A stretch of DNA of 64,000 nucleotides from JAIRNF01 sp031551125 (GCA_031551125.1 JAVBOB010000001.1:1-64000), one strand, 5' to 3'; shown: positions 44,001-52,265, counted from the first letter of the stretch. Notes: generated by a model from the letters alone, not told the origin. Numbers and translations are program-made.

Positions 44001-44722
44001 CAGTTCAGCCCTATGCTCAGTAAATCGATATGCTCTAATGAGGTGTAGAAGGCCTCAAGCGTTTGTCCTGATAGCGTACGTCCGCTGATATCACTTAACG
44101 TTCCCGATACCATTACGGGAACTTTTCGCCCACCTTTTTCTATAAAATCCTGAATGGCTACAAGAGCGGCTTTCACGTTGAGCGTATCAAATGATGTTTC
44201 TATAAGTAGTATATCTACGCCGCCGTCAACAAGTCCGCGCACCTGTTCCGTATAAGCATTGTACAGCTCATCAAACGTAATGTTTCGGTATGCCGGATTA
44301 TTGATATCCGGCGAAACAGATAGCGATTTTGATGTTGGACCGATAGAACCTGCTACGAATCTTGGTTTACCGGGAGTGCTATACCTATCAACCAGCTTGC
44401 GTACCAGCTTGGCGGCTTCAACGTTCAGCTCGTAAGCAATATCAGCCAGCCCATATTCAGCCAGCGACACGGCATTTGCATTGAGCGTATTGGTCTCAAT
44501 AATATCGGCTCCGGCTTTTAGGTAAGCCTCGTGTAAAGTGCGTATAATATCAGGACGGCTTAATACCAGTAGGTCGTTGTTGCCTTTAAGGTCGGTTGGA
44601 TGGTTGCGAAACCTTTCTCCGCGATAATCTTCTTCGCCGAGCTTATAGGGTTGTATCATAGTGCCCATACCGCCATCGAGTATCAGAATACGTTCGGCTA
44701 GGGTTTGTTCTAGAATATTCAC
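41090..44722 (-). CDS. metH: cobalamin-dependent methionine synthase
   Basis: 1210 residues, full length. Order: homocysteine-binding barrel (about 1-330; GGMGTMIQ, zinc cysteines in GLNCGLG and GGCCGTTP), pterin/methyltetrahydrofolate domain (about 350-620; NVGERTNVAGS), cobalamin cap and B12 domain (about 650-890; DVHDIGKNIVSVVLSCNGY with the His that replaces the lower axial ligand), and the S-adenosylmethionine reactivation domain (about 900-1210). It makes methionine by moving a methyl group from methyltetrahydrofolate via cobalamin. No riboswitch is visible in the short 5' gap. Single-gene unit. Confidence 0.97.
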   Translation of the reverse strand: MNILEQTLAERILILDGGMGTMIQPYKLGEEDYRGERFRNHPTDLKGNNDLLVLSRPDIIRTLHEAYLKAGADIIETNTLNANAVSLAEYGLADIAYELNVEAAKLVRKLVDRYSTPGKPRFVAGSIGPTSKSLSVSPDINNPAYRNITFDELYNAYTEQVRGLVDGGVDILLIETSFDTLNVKAALVAIQDFIEKGGRKVPVMVSGTLSDISGRTLSGQTLEAFYTSLEHIDLLSIGLNCGLGAKQMAMHIAELSSYSRFRICAYPNAGYPDQMGHYTESPEITAAYVGQMLKAGQLNIVGGCCGTTPDHIARIAEVAAKYPPRKIPALEPITTCCGLNVVKITPQSNFVNVGERTNVAGSKKFARLIKEQKYEEALSVAREQVQDGAQLIDVCMDEALIDAPVAMATFLQMMASEPDVAALPVMIDSSKWEVIQAGLKCTQGKSIVNSISLKEGEEAFLAKAQYIRKFGAAVVVMLFDEQGQADTYERKVEVAGRSYHLLVDKANFPPQDIIIDPNILAISTGMEEHNEYAVAFICACEWIKQNLPYAKISGGVSNLSFSYRGNETVRRAMHSVFLYHAIKAGMDMGIVNPGQLSVYSDIEPTLLKLVEDVVLNRSSDAADKLIAYAAENKETKTEGDEKREESWRKQAPADRIRYAMVKGIADYVEQDVTELLSSYSSPIGIIEGPLMDGMNEVGTLFGEGKMFLPQVVKSARVMKRAVSVLEPLIQQEREANKQSKTVAKILLATVKGDVHDIGKNIVSVVLSCNGYQIIDLGVMVSAQKIIDTAIAEKVDLIGLSGLITPSLDEMAHVAEELEKNGLRIPLVVGGAATGALHTAIAIQPKYSGGVVHVRDASQVASIAKSLLNENLREDYLRKLNEEYAQLKKNYEKQQEERMLLSLEEARKNKLTIDWATEPIAKPKNIGIQQLLSFPIEELTPYINWTAFFHTWRLNGRYPDILQHTQMGSEAQSLFNDAHALLKTFAKEKSLTVNGAIAILPASSHNEDIIAYTDEKRDKELAVLHMLRNQERKPENGENRCLADYIAPATSGRQDYIGLFATTAGIGVDEVVERFNAQNDEYRSLLTKTLADRLAEAFAELLNEKVRLELWQFPEGVKGIRPAIGFPVCPEHSEKQTLFSLLNAEQSLGIQLTESYAMSPAASVCGLYFASPHAHYFSVGNIASDQIADYAHRKGISMSEAEKLLAHVGIS

Positions 44723-44761
44723 TTGCGTATGATTTATGTATTAAAGTCTTTTCTTTGAGCA

Positions 44762-44769
44762 CAAAGATA
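44762..44769 (-). promoter_or_regulatory. candidate -7 box of metH
   Basis: Minus-strand TATCTTTG matches TAnnTTTG, 39 bases before the metH start. A matching -33 box was not found. Confidence 0.4.
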
Positions 44770-44810
44770 AGTCGGATAGCGTTATTCGTTACCTGTTTAG
44801 ATTTTATTAT

Positions 44811-44840
44811 AAAAGAAAAAGAGCCACCATAAGGTAGCTC
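44811..44840 (-). terminator. terminator of the minus-strand tRNA-Pro
   Basis: On the minus strand GAGCTACC and GGTGGCTC form an 8-base stem with one mismatch, followed by TTTTTCTTTT. It lies 10 bases downstream of the tRNA 3' end. Confidence 0.6.
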
Positions 44841-44850
44841 TCAGGCTTAG

Positions 44851-44924
44851 TCGGGGTGAAAGGACTCGAACCTTCGGCCTCCACGTCCCGAACGTGGCGC
44901 GCTAGCCAACTGCGCTACACCCCG
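44851..44924 (-). tRNA. tRNA-Pro, anticodon CGG
   Basis: 74-base cloverleaf on the minus strand: acceptor CGGGGTG/CACCCCG with discriminator A, anticodon stem CCACG/CGTGG around loop TTCGGGA, and T-arm GGTTCGAGTCC. The anticodon CGG reads CCG. CCA is not encoded after the discriminator. Close relative of the tRNA-Pro at 48208. Confidence 0.93.
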
Positions 44925-45059
44925 ATTTTGGGCAACAAAGGTAAAAATAAATTAGATGACTGCAAAAACTTAAAGGCGCAGGCTTAATCTTGCATTCTGC
45001 TTTCGGGGAAGACCTGTTTTTACTACATTTGGATTTCTAAACCTAAATTACCAATTACC

Positions 45060-45539
45060 ATGAACCTACGTATTGAGCTGCAAAAAGATGAGACGCATTA
45101 TGGCGCTATGGCGCAGATAATGTGCAATACCGACCCTTGGATTACGCTTAAGCGCGACCAAGCGGCCTGCCTATCCTCCCTACGAGGTGATGGGAAAGAG
45201 GTGTACACTCTGTTTTTGGATGGTGAGGTAGTAGGTGTGGTTGTGCTGCAAGTACTGGGTTCATTTCGCATTTACCTACAATCTATCTGTATAGCCGAGA
45301 AGACTCGTGGAAAAGGCGTAGGCAGTGAGGTGATGGACTATCTGGAGAAGCGAATTTTTGCCGAATCTCCCAACTTCTTCCTTTGCGTATCCGACTTTAA
45401 TGAAGGTGCTCAGAAGCTATACTACGGTAGAGGCTTTGAGCTGGTTGGGAAAATTAAAGATTTTGTAATTGAAGGTCGCTCGGAGCTGCTGCTTCGTAAA
45501 ACCGTTGGTTCGTTCACCTCATTTAAACCTAACCTATAG
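45060..45539 (+). CDS. GNAT-family N-acetyltransferase
   Basis: 159 residues. The acetyl-CoA-binding motif is seen as LQSICIAEKTRGKGVGSEVMD (the R-x-x-G-x-G/A turn is RGKGVG), following a central strand (VVGVVVLQVLGSFRIY) and preceding the FNEGAQKLYYGRGFELVGK segment that is typical of the family's C-terminal strand and helix. The substrate cannot be deduced. It begins just after the tRNA gene and its stop is 6 bases before the symporter gene, so the two may be co-transcribed. Confidence 0.86.
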   Translation: MNLRIELQKDETHYGAMAQIMCNTDPWITLKRDQAACLSSLRGDGKEVYTLFLDGEVVGVVVLQVLGSFRIYLQSICIAEKTRGKGVGSEVMDYLEKRIFAESPNFFLCVSDFNEGAQKLYYGRGFELVGKIKDFVIEGRSELLLRKTVGSFTSFKPNL

Positions 45540-45545
45540 TCAGCC

Positions 45546-46994
45546 ATGCACTCTTACACTATGCTTATAGCATTTGTAGCCTACCTACTCTTGCTATTCA
45601 TTATCTCGTGGATTAGCTCTCGTCGTGCTGATAACAGCTCGTTTTTCTCAGGAAATAAAAAATCGCCGTGGCCTGTGGTTGCCTATGGTATGCTGGGTGC
45701 TTCCATCTCCGGCGTTACCTTTATTTCTGTTCCGGGCAATGTGGTAAACCAGTCGTTCTACTACATGCCGTTGGTGTTTGGCTTTTTACTCGGTTACGTG
45801 GTCATAGCAACCATTCTGCTTCCCTTATACTACAAAATGAGCTTAGTATCGATATACGGATACCTGGAAAAGCGACTCGGTATGCACTCATACCGAACAG
45901 GAGCCGTTTTCTTTCTCATATCCAGATTGCTGGGTGCTACCGTGCGTATCTTTTTGGTGGTGCTGGTGCTGTTCAACCTTATTCCTCAGAGCGCCAACAT
46001 TCCGTTTATAGTGGTTGCGGCGGTGTTTATGCTGCTCATCTTTTTATATACGTATAGGGGTGGTGTTAAGACAATAATTTGGACAGATGTTTTGCAAACT
46101 ACCTTTACCTTGCTGGCGGTAATACTTACCGTTGTCGCTATTTGTTTGCAAATGGGCTGGTCGTTCTCCGATATGGCTAAAGCTGTTACGGAGAGCAAGT
46201 ATTCCAAGATGTTGAACTTTAGCTGGGGCGATAGCACCAACGTTGTAAAGCAGGTGCTAAGCGGTATGTTTATCACCATATCGGCAGTAGGGCTAGACCA
46301 AGGTATGATGCAGAAAAACATCAGCTGTAGCAACCTTAAGAACGCGCAGAAAAATATGTTTTCTACCAGCATCATTTTGGTTATTGCCAACTTTTTGTTT
46401 GTGCTATTGGGTGCAATACTGGTGTTGTACATGCAAAGTAAGGGCATTAGCGTTACCGATAGCGATAACATTTTCGGAACCATTGCGAGTGAATATCTCG
46501 GCACAACGGTAGCTGTTTTCTTTGTTATCGGGCTAATATCGTCCTCGTTTCCCAGCGCGGCAGGCGCGCTAACGGCGCTTACCACCTCGTTTTGTATAGA
46601 CTTTCTGCGCTTTGATAAGCGAGAAGATATGTCGGATAAAAAGAAAACAATCACAAGGCGTATAGTGCATTTCTTGTATTGCCTGGTGTTTATCGCTCTT
46701 ATCATGGTATTCTTCTTCTCAAAGAATGAGGCGGTGATAGACCTTGTGTATAAGCTGGCGGCATACACCTATGGCCCCTTGCTGGGTTTATTCTTCTTTG
46801 GCATACTTACAAAGCGGGAGGTAAAGGATAGGTATATTCCCTACGTTGCAGCCATATCGCCTGTTCTATGCTGGGTGCTGAACTATTTATCTACCACTTA
46901 TCTGAGTTTCGGGTTTGGATTCACCATACTTGTAGTGAACGGACTGCTTACGTTTATTGGAATGTACTTGTTTAGCCATGCGAAAAATCGTTAG
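45546..46994 (+). CDS. sodium:solute symporter (SSS family)
   Basis: 482 residues with about 13 membrane segments. Family features: SFFSGNKKSPWPVVAYGM near residue 31 and ISGVTFISVPGNV (the conserved first-helix region), VFFLISRLLGATVRIF, and the SSFPSAAGALTALTTSF stretch. The SSS family uses sodium gradients to import sugars, amino acids, or vitamins; the substrate is not determined. The following serine-hydrolase gene starts inside its last codons. Confidence 0.92.
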   Translation: MHSYTMLIAFVAYLLLLFIISWISSRRADNSSFFSGNKKSPWPVVAYGMLGASISGVTFISVPGNVVNQSFYYMPLVFGFLLGYVVIATILLPLYYKMSLVSIYGYLEKRLGMHSYRTGAVFFLISRLLGATVRIFLVVLVLFNLIPQSANIPFIVVAAVFMLLIFLYTYRGGVKTIIWTDVLQTTFTLLAVILTVVAICLQMGWSFSDMAKAVTESKYSKMLNFSWGDSTNVVKQVLSGMFITISAVGLDQGMMQKNISCSNLKNAQKNMFSTSIILVIANFLFVLLGAILVLYMQSKGISVTDSDNIFGTIASEYLGTTVAVFFVIGLISSSFPSAAGALTALTTSFCIDFLRFDKREDMSDKKKTITRRIVHFLYCLVFIALIMVFFFSKNEAVIDLVYKLAAYTYGPLLGLFFFGILTKREVKDRYIPYVAAISPVLCWVLNYLSTTYLSFGFGFTILVVNGLLTFIGMYLFSHAKNR

Positions 46995-48126
46995 TCATAC
47001 TATACTACTGTTGCTTGTCGTAGCATTGTTTCCGGTAGCTGTTGCGGCTCAGGTTGATTTAGCGCGACTATCTCGGGTTGATAGCCTAGTTAACAAGGCT
47101 ATTGCTGATAAGGCTATACCCGGTGCGGTACTTGCGGTTGTGCATAAAGACAGCTTGGTATATCTCAAGGCGTACGGAAACAAATCGGTCTATCCTACGG
47201 TAGAGCCAATGACAACCGAAACGGTGTTCGACCTTGCTTCGGTAACCAAACCGTTTACTGCCATTGCTATTATGCAGCTGGTAGAGCAAGGAAAAATCAG
47301 GCTTGACGATGCCGCTTCACGCTACCTTCCATACGTACCAAAGGATATAAAAGTTATTCATTTACTTACTCACACCTCAGGCATTGCCGATTATTCGAAT
47401 TTAGCCAAGCTACTCAAAGCAAGCGGCAAGCAAAACCGAAAGGCGTTGGAGGAATACATTGTGCAAAAATCAGGTAGGAGTAAGGTCGGTACGGTATTTG
47501 AGTACAGCTGCCTGAACTATGTGCTACTACAGTATATTGTTGAAAAGGTATTGGGCAAAAGTTTGCGGGTATATGAACAGGAGCATATTTTTAAGCCGCT
47601 GGGAATGGCGAAAACCGACTTTAACCCTGAGGGGGAGCTGCTGAAGCTATGCGCACCAACAGAGAGGATGTTGGATGGTAGCGTACTTTGCGGCGTAGTG
47701 CATGATTCGTTGGCGAGAGATTGTAACAACGGAATATCGGGAAATGCAGGGTTGTTTTCTAATGCCGAAGATTTGGTTAAGCTGTCGAAAGCTTTAATGA
47801 ATGGTGGTGAGCTGAATGGAAAGCGAATACTTGGAACGCGCGCATGCGAGCTAATGCGAACAGTTCCTGTTGGATTTGAGAAGTTCGGACGTTCGCTGGG
47901 TTGGGATAGCTACTCAACCTACGCATCAGACCGCGGTGACCTTTTTGGTAAACCGAAAACTTTTGGGCATACCGGTTACACAGGGCCTAACCTATTTATT
48001 GACCCTGTTTCTCAAACGGCGGTTATTTTCTTAGCGCACAGGGTGCACCCTGATAATGTGGGGAGCTTGGTGTCGTTTAGGGCTAAGCTGGCAAATATTG
48101 TTGCAGGAGCAATAGTTGGGAGATAA
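46978..48126 (+). CDS. periplasmic serine hydrolase, class C beta-lactamase-like
   Basis: 382 residues from the ATG at 46978, chosen for the signal peptide (VSHTILLLLVVALFPVAVAA) that follows; it overlaps the symporter end by 17 bases. The SxxK motif is SVTK (in FDLASVTKPFTAIA). A tyrosine motif is present but as YSC instead of the usual YxN (FEYSCLNYVLLQYIVEK). The KTG equivalent is HTG (FGHTGYTGPN). Members hydrolyse peptides or esters in the cell wall or periplasm. The missing Asn may change activity. Confidence 0.88.
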   Translation: MRKIVSHTILLLLVVALFPVAVAAQVDLARLSRVDSLVNKAIADKAIPGAVLAVVHKDSLVYLKAYGNKSVYPTVEPMTTETVFDLASVTKPFTAIAIMQLVEQGKIRLDDAASRYLPYVPKDIKVIHLLTHTSGIADYSNLAKLLKASGKQNRKALEEYIVQKSGRSKVGTVFEYSCLNYVLLQYIVEKVLGKSLRVYEQEHIFKPLGMAKTDFNPEGELLKLCAPTERMLDGSVLCGVVHDSLARDCNNGISGNAGLFSNAEDLVKLSKALMNGGELNGKRILGTRACELMRTVPVGFEKFGRSLGWDSYSTYASDRGDLFGKPKTFGHTGYTGPNLFIDPVSQTAVIFLAHRVHPDNVGSLVSFRAKLANIVAGAIVGR

Positions 48127-48159
48127 AAGTAAATCATGCGGTTTTTCCGGAAAAAAGTT

Positions 48160-48167
48160 TACCTTTG
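48160..48167 (+). promoter_or_regulatory. -7 box of the plus-strand tRNA-Pro
   Basis: TACCTTTG, 41 bases before the tRNA. Preceded by AAAAAAGTT as before rpsO. Confidence 0.5.
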
Positions 48168-48207
48168 CATCCTCAAAGAATGATTATTCAGGTAATCGTC
48201 TTTGTAT

Positions 48208-48281
48208 CGGGGTGTGGCGCAGTTGGCTAGCGCACCTGCTTTGGGAGCAGGGGGTCCTCCGTTCGAGTCGGAGTACCCCGA
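48208..48281 (+). tRNA. tRNA-Pro, anticodon TGG
   Basis: 74-base cloverleaf: acceptor CGGGGTG/TACCCCG with discriminator A, anticodon stem CCTGC/GCAGG around loop TTTGGGA, and T-arm CGTTCGAGTCG. The anticodon TGG reads CCA (and wobble) codons. Confidence 0.94.
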
Positions 48282-48286
48282 CAAAA

Positions 48287-48330
48287 CAAAAAGCGTTCAA
48301 GAAATTTTTCTTGAACGCTTTTTGTTTTAC
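48287..48330 (+). terminator. tRNA-Pro terminator
   Basis: An 18-base perfect stem (CAAAAAGCGTTCAAGAAA and its complement) with a 2-base centre, then TTTTAC. It lies between the tRNA and the convergent DUF3332 gene and may terminate both. Confidence 0.8.
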
Positions 48331-48342
48331 TTACGGTAGGTT

Positions 48343-48897
48343 TTACTTTACCGCAAATGTTGCCATTGCATCAAGTGCAGGAGCGTGTAATTGTTCCATA
48401 GGTACAGTTGTTCCGTCGGGCATAAACGCAACAGCTTGTCCGTTTTTAAGAATTTTCATCAGCTCACGCTTGCCTTTACTTCCCTCAAGAGACCATGTTT
48501 GCTTCTCATCATTAAATACCAAAGCACATTTCTCCCCTTTACTGGGCCCTTCGAGCTGTTCAATGTCAAAGCGGTTGTGAGTGGCCTTAATTTGGTATTT
48601 TATGCCATCCTTTTCCGCAATTTGAATTTCTTCTTGTCCGGGTAGCATGGCAATAGGGTTACTACCTGACCAAAATTCAACAGCGTTGAGAACAATTCCG
48701 TCAACCAAAAGGGTTACTTCGTAAACGGGTACAATGATGAACAGGAAGAATACGAGCTCATTGACAAACTTGCTGCCAATGTTGCTGTTCCAATCGTAAA
48801 GGTTGTTGGTAAGCTTAAAGCTGCCAATACATGAAACTTGCATGGTGCTTACACCTAAAACGGCTCCAACGGCTAAAGAGAGTAAAATTTTTTTCAT
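48343..48897 (-). CDS. DUF3332-family membrane protein
   Basis: 184 residues. An N-terminal signal-like segment (KILLSLAVGAVLGVSTMQVSC) ends with a Cys that could be lipidated, then SFKLTNNLYDWNSNIGSKFVNELVFFLFIIVPVYE with a second hydrophobic stretch (about 48-72). The pattern SFKLTxxLYxWN and the ALVFNDEKQTWSLEGSKG segment match the DUF3332 family as I remember it. Function unknown. Convergent with the tRNA gene. Confidence 0.78.
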   Translation of the reverse strand: MKKILLSLAVGAVLGVSTMQVSCIGSFKLTNNLYDWNSNIGSKFVNELVFFLFIIVPVYEVTLLVDGIVLNAVEFWSGSNPIAMLPGQEEIQIAEKDGIKYQIKATHNRFDIEQLEGPSKGEKCALVFNDEKQTWSLEGSKGKRELMKILKNGQAVAFMPDGTTVPMEQLHAPALDAMATFAVK

Positions 48898-49060
48898 AAT
48901 CTTAGTTGATTTACGATTAATGATAAGATAAATGTATGAATAATATTACTGAGCTGTAAGGCTTACTAGTCAATTAATCAGCATCATGAATATTCTGTGT
49001 ATTTATTCCACATAGTAGAATGAAAAACGTAAATAGAACAGAGTATATTGTATATATAAC

Positions 49061-49100
49061 AAAAACCGTTCCAACGAAACAGCTGAAACGGTTTTTTTTG
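49061..49100 (-). terminator. tsf operon terminator
   Basis: AAAAACCGTT on the left pairs with AACGGTTTTT on the right across an 16-base loop, with T-runs on both strands. It is 18 bases past the tsf stop on the minus strand. Confidence 0.65.
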
Positions 49101-49117
49101 TTTTGATGAACTTGGGC

Positions 49118-49945
49118 TTAGTCTGTAAGCGAGAAGCGTAGGAATCCTACCACCTTTACTTCAGGGTCAACGCTCTTAAGGTAGTCGGTAACGCTTTGCT
49201 TTTGTTCTTTAATGAAGGCTTGCTCCATAAGCGTGCTTTCTTTGAAGAACTTGTTAAGCTTACCCTGAGCAATTTTTTCAATCATCTCTTCGGGTTTACC
49301 ATCTAAGCGAGCTTGTTCGCGGCCAACCTGTAATTCTGTTTCAATTGCCGATTGAGGGCAATCTTCTTTTGTAACTGATACAGGGTTCATAGCGGCAACC
49401 TGCATAGCAATGTCCTTAGCCGCATCAGCAGCAATGGGCTTGCTGAACGCAACCAGTGTTGCCAGCTTGTTATTCATGTGGATGTAAGGCATAATGTAGG
49501 GAGCCTCTAGCTTGCCAAAGTAGCATATTTGGTGACGCTCTCCGGTTTTTCCGGTTTCCTGCGTAATGATTTCCTCAACGCTGCTGCCCGATACCTTAAT
49601 ACCTTTCAACGCTTCGCTATCAGCCGGAAGTACGTCTAACGCTGCGTTGGCAATATGTTGTGATATGCCGCGGAATCCTTCTGTTTTAGCCACAAAGTCG
49701 GTTTCGCAACCAATGGCAACAAGAATACCCTTTTTATTGTCGGACGCAACAAGTGCTATAACGGATCCTTCAGTGGTGTCACGGTCTGCACGCTTAGCGG
49801 CAACCAGCTTACCTTTTTCACGAATAATTTCTTGCGCTCTTGCAAAATCGCCGTTTGCTTCAACAAGTGCATTTTTGCAGTCCATCATACCGGCGCCGGT
49901 CATTTGGCGTAGCTTTGCTACATCTGCAGCTTTTATTTCTGCCAT
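49118..49945 (-). CDS. tsf: elongation factor Ts
   Basis: 275 residues. N-terminal UBA-like domain (VAKLRQMTGAGMMDCKNALVEAN) and the conserved core TDFVAKTEGFRGISQHIA are present; ITQETGKTGERHQICYFG and the C-terminal repeat follow. EF-Ts releases GDP from EF-Tu. It lies downstream of rpsB, the usual order, but the gap of about 250 bases contains repeat C. Confidence 0.96.
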   Translation of the reverse strand: MAEIKAADVAKLRQMTGAGMMDCKNALVEANGDFARAQEIIREKGKLVAAKRADRDTTEGSVIALVASDNKKGILVAIGCETDFVAKTEGFRGISQHIANAALDVLPADSEALKGIKVSGSSVEEIITQETGKTGERHQICYFGKLEAPYIMPYIHMNNKLATLVAFSKPIAADAAKDIAMQVAAMNPVSVTKEDCPQSAIETELQVGREQARLDGKPEEMIEKIAQGKLNKFFKESTLMEQAFIKEQKQSVTDYLKSVDPEVKVVGFLRFSLTD

Positions 49946-49984
49946 AGTATTTTGTCTTTAGTTGTTTTTTATTTTTATGGGATA

Positions 49985-50188
49985 TTAGATATGCGATTTG
50001 CGTATTGTGAGAACGTTAAGAGTGAAGCGTTATGTGTTAAGCGAAAAAGATAATGCAACGCTCATTTTTGTTTTCCGCATCAACCAAATCTAGTATCTCA
50101 AATCACCATACGCATATCCGTCTTTTTAAACGAAATGCGATATACGTAGCTCGATAGTAATCGCTATACGTATATCGCAAATCTATCG
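49985..50188. repeat. palindromic repeat, family C, copy 2 (longer)
   Basis: GATATTAGATATGCGATTTGCGTATTG at the left and TATACGTATATCGCAAATCTATCG at the right are complementary over a long span. The middle holds CATACGCATATCCG and GATATACGTAGCTCGATAG. It fills the gap between rpsB and tsf. Only copy 1 (near 38568) is otherwise seen. Confidence 0.6.
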
Positions 50189-50195
50189 TTTTGTA

Positions 50196-51005
50196 CTATT
50201 CCTGAGCGGCTTCTTCTTTACCGCCTTCTTTCTTTGGAGCTGATTTTCTTGCACGGAGCTTTTTGGGAGCATCGCTATCACCGTCTTGTCCGGCGGGAGC
50301 ATCCTTTTCTTTCTCCATCTTGCGTTCCTCAAGTCCTTCCTGAATAGCGCTGCACATTAGGTCAAGTATAAGAGATATTGACTTTGCAGCATCGTCGTTA
50401 GCCGGAATCACCATGTCAATAGGAGTTGGATCACAGCAGGTATCAACCATTGCGATTACCGGAATGCTAAGACGTTTAGCTTCTTTAACGGCGTTGGCTT
50501 CTTTTTGGATATCAACCACAAAAAGAGCAGCCGGAAGGCGAGAAAGATCGGAGATTGAACCAAGGTTCTTCTCCAGCTTTGCACGCTGACGTGATATTTG
50601 AAGCTTTTCACGCTTAGAAAGGTTCTGGAACGTACCATCTTGGTTCATCTTATCGATGGTGTTCATCTTCTTAACAGACTTACGAATAGTAGGAAAGTTG
50701 GTGAGCATACCGCCCGGCCAACGTTCGGTAACGTAAGGCATGTTGATGTTCTTTACTTTGTCGGCAACAATTTCTTTTGCTTGCTTTTTGGTAGCAACAA
50801 AAAGAATCTTGCGACCGGAACGAGCAATCTGCTTAGCAAAGCTGGCTGCGTCGTCTATTTTTACCGCAGTCTTGTGCAGGTCAATGATGTGAATCCCGTT
50901 TTTCTCCATGAAGATGTAGGGAGCCATCTTAGGATTCCACTTCCGCTTAAGGTGGCCGAAGTGAACGCCTGCATCAAGTAGTTCTTGGAAATTTGTTCTT
51001 GACAT
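50196..51005 (-). CDS. rpsB: 30S ribosomal protein S2
   Basis: 269 residues. Motifs typical of S2: FQELLDAGVHFGHLKRKWNPKM at the start, ILFVATKKQAKEIVADKV, ERWPGGMLTNFPTIRKSV, and PVIAMVDTCCDPTPIDMVIP. The final 45 residues form a Lys/Glu/Asp-rich tail (KEKDAPAGQDGDSDAPKKLR) beyond the usual fold, as often seen in Bacteroidota. First gene of the rpsB-tsf pair. Confidence 0.97.
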   Translation of the reverse strand: MSRTNFQELLDAGVHFGHLKRKWNPKMAPYIFMEKNGIHIIDLHKTAVKIDDAASFAKQIARSGRKILFVATKKQAKEIVADKVKNINMPYVTERWPGGMLTNFPTIRKSVKKMNTIDKMNQDGTFQNLSKREKLQISRQRAKLEKNLGSISDLSRLPAALFVVDIQKEANAVKEAKRLSIPVIAMVDTCCDPTPIDMVIPANDDAAKSISLILDLMCSAIQEGLEERKMEKEKDAPAGQDGDSDAPKKLRARKSAPKKEGGKEEAAQE

Positions 51006-51167
51006 GATGTCGTTTTTTCAATTTAAACTTTAGTTGTTTCTCTTTACATTAGCAACTCACGTAGTAGCCTTGCTAGTCGGAGTCGCTTTCCGCAGCCGGA
51101 CAATTGTACGGTAGAGCTTAACCGGCCATCCGTATAATTTGCATCCTGGCTGTGCAAAAAAGCAGGT

Positions 51168-51557
51168 TTAGCGTTTGCTGAACTGGAACCGCTTGCGAGC
51201 GCCGGGTTGACCGGGTTTCTTACGCTCAACTTCACGCGGATCGCGAGTCAGTAGCCCATTGTGCTTAAGTGTAGAGCGGTTTGCTTCCACATCAACCTTA
51301 CAAAGGGCGCGAGCAATGGCTAGGCGAAGTGCTTCTGCCTGACCTGTGATTCCGCCTCCGTCAAGGTTTACCTTGATGTCAAACTTTTCATTGTTGCCGG
51401 TTAACACCAACGGTTGGGTTACCACATACTGTAAAAGTTTTGAGGGGAAGTACTCTTCCAAGTTACGGTTGTTGATGGTAATGTTACCTTTACCTACGCT
51501 CAAGTAAATGCGCGCTACGGCTGCTTTTCTTCTTCCAAGTGCGTTAATTACTTCCAT
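51168..51557 (-). CDS. rpsI: 30S ribosomal protein S9
   Basis: 129 residues. Conserved GRRKAAVARIYL, GGGITGQAEALRLAIARALC and the C-terminal KKPGQPGARKRFQFSKR. S9 contacts the P-site tRNA with its tail. It directly follows rplM (6-base gap), and the rpsB start is about 160 bases further downstream. That gap (51006-51167) holds no gene I can see; a leader structure for rpsB is possible. Confidence 0.97.
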   Translation of the reverse strand: MEVINALGRRKAAVARIYLSVGKGNITINNRNLEEYFPSKLLQYVVTQPLVLTGNNEKFDIKVNLDGGGITGQAEALRLAIARALCKVDVEANRSTLKHNGLLTRDPREVERKKPGQPGARKRFQFSKR

Positions 51558-51562
51558 GCGAT

Positions 51563-52015
51563 TTAAATTTCGGTTACGTTAATTTGCTTGGGCTTTTGTG
51601 CCTCATGCGGGTGCTCGCTTCCTACATATACATGAAGGTTGCGGAATAGCTCGCGACCTAGCCTGTTCTTAGGCAACATGCCGCGTACAGCTTCTTCTAC
51701 TACAGCGAACGGTTTACGTTTCAGCAGCTCGCCAGGAGTTGCAAAACGTTGTCCGCCGGGATATCCGGTGTGACGAACGTACACTTTGTCCGTCAGTTTA
51801 CTACCCGTCAAACGTATCTTCTCGGCGTTAATGATAATTACATTATCACCGCAGTCAACGTGTGGGGTGTAGTTGGTCTTGTGCTTACCGCGAAGTAGCA
51901 GGGCTACGCGCGCAGAAAGGCGACCCAAAACCACATTTGTCGCATCAATTATAACCCACTCCTTTGTAGCAGTGGCTTGGTTGACCGACACTGTTTTGTA
52001 GCTTAATGTGTCCAC
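51563..52015 (-). CDS. rplM: 50S ribosomal protein L13
   Basis: 150 residues. Start MDTLSYKTVSVNQATATKEWV, followed by IDATNVVLGRLSARVALLLRGK, THVDCGDNVIIINAEKIRL-like signature (PHVDCGDNVIIINA), and the VRGMLPKNRLGRELFRNLHVYVG-type region. L13 binds 23S rRNA early in assembly. First gene of the rplM-rpsI block, the normal bacterial order. Confidence 0.97.
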   Translation of the reverse strand: MDTLSYKTVSVNQATATKEWVIIDATNVVLGRLSARVALLLRGKHKTNYTPHVDCGDNVIIINAEKIRLTGSKLTDKVYVRHTGYPGGQRFATPGELLKRKPFAVVEEAVRGMLPKNRLGRELFRNLHVYVGSEHPHEAQKPKQINVTEI

Positions 52016-52074
52016 TTACGTTTTGATTGTTAGATTAATACCTGTAAAAATGATCCAATCCCATTTAGGGGTTG

Positions 52075-52082
52075 CAAAGGTA
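52075..52082 (-). promoter_or_regulatory. -7 box of rplM-rpsI
   Basis: Minus-strand TACCTTTG, 60 bases upstream of the rplM start; same form as in the rpsO and tRNA promoters. Confidence 0.5.
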
Positions 52083-52265
52083 AGCTATTTTTTCCAATTA
52101 CCTACTGTTTTCAAGCTATATCCTCATATAATTATTGCTATATCGCCAATACGTTTGCGGTTTAGAGCCAATTTTCCGCCATTGAAAGCATGTTCTATAG
52201 CAAGTGTTTAAATTCTATTTATTTGATAATGAGTGGATGTTTATTTAAAATAGCAATTTTTTCGG

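Noticed and set aside
44723..44850. Search for a cobalamin or SAM riboswitch before metH
   Set aside because: The gap is too short and none of the conserved cobalamin-box words was seen; only a -7 box and a terminator fit.
45986..46768. A 260-codon minus-strand frame
   Set aside because: Lies entirely inside the sodium:solute symporter gene, whose protein motifs are clear.
48116..48580. A 154-codon plus-strand frame across the tRNA-Pro gene
   Set aside because: It runs through the tRNA and its terminator and over the opposite strand of the DUF3332 gene. The tRNA cloverleaf and DUF3332 protein explain the sequence.
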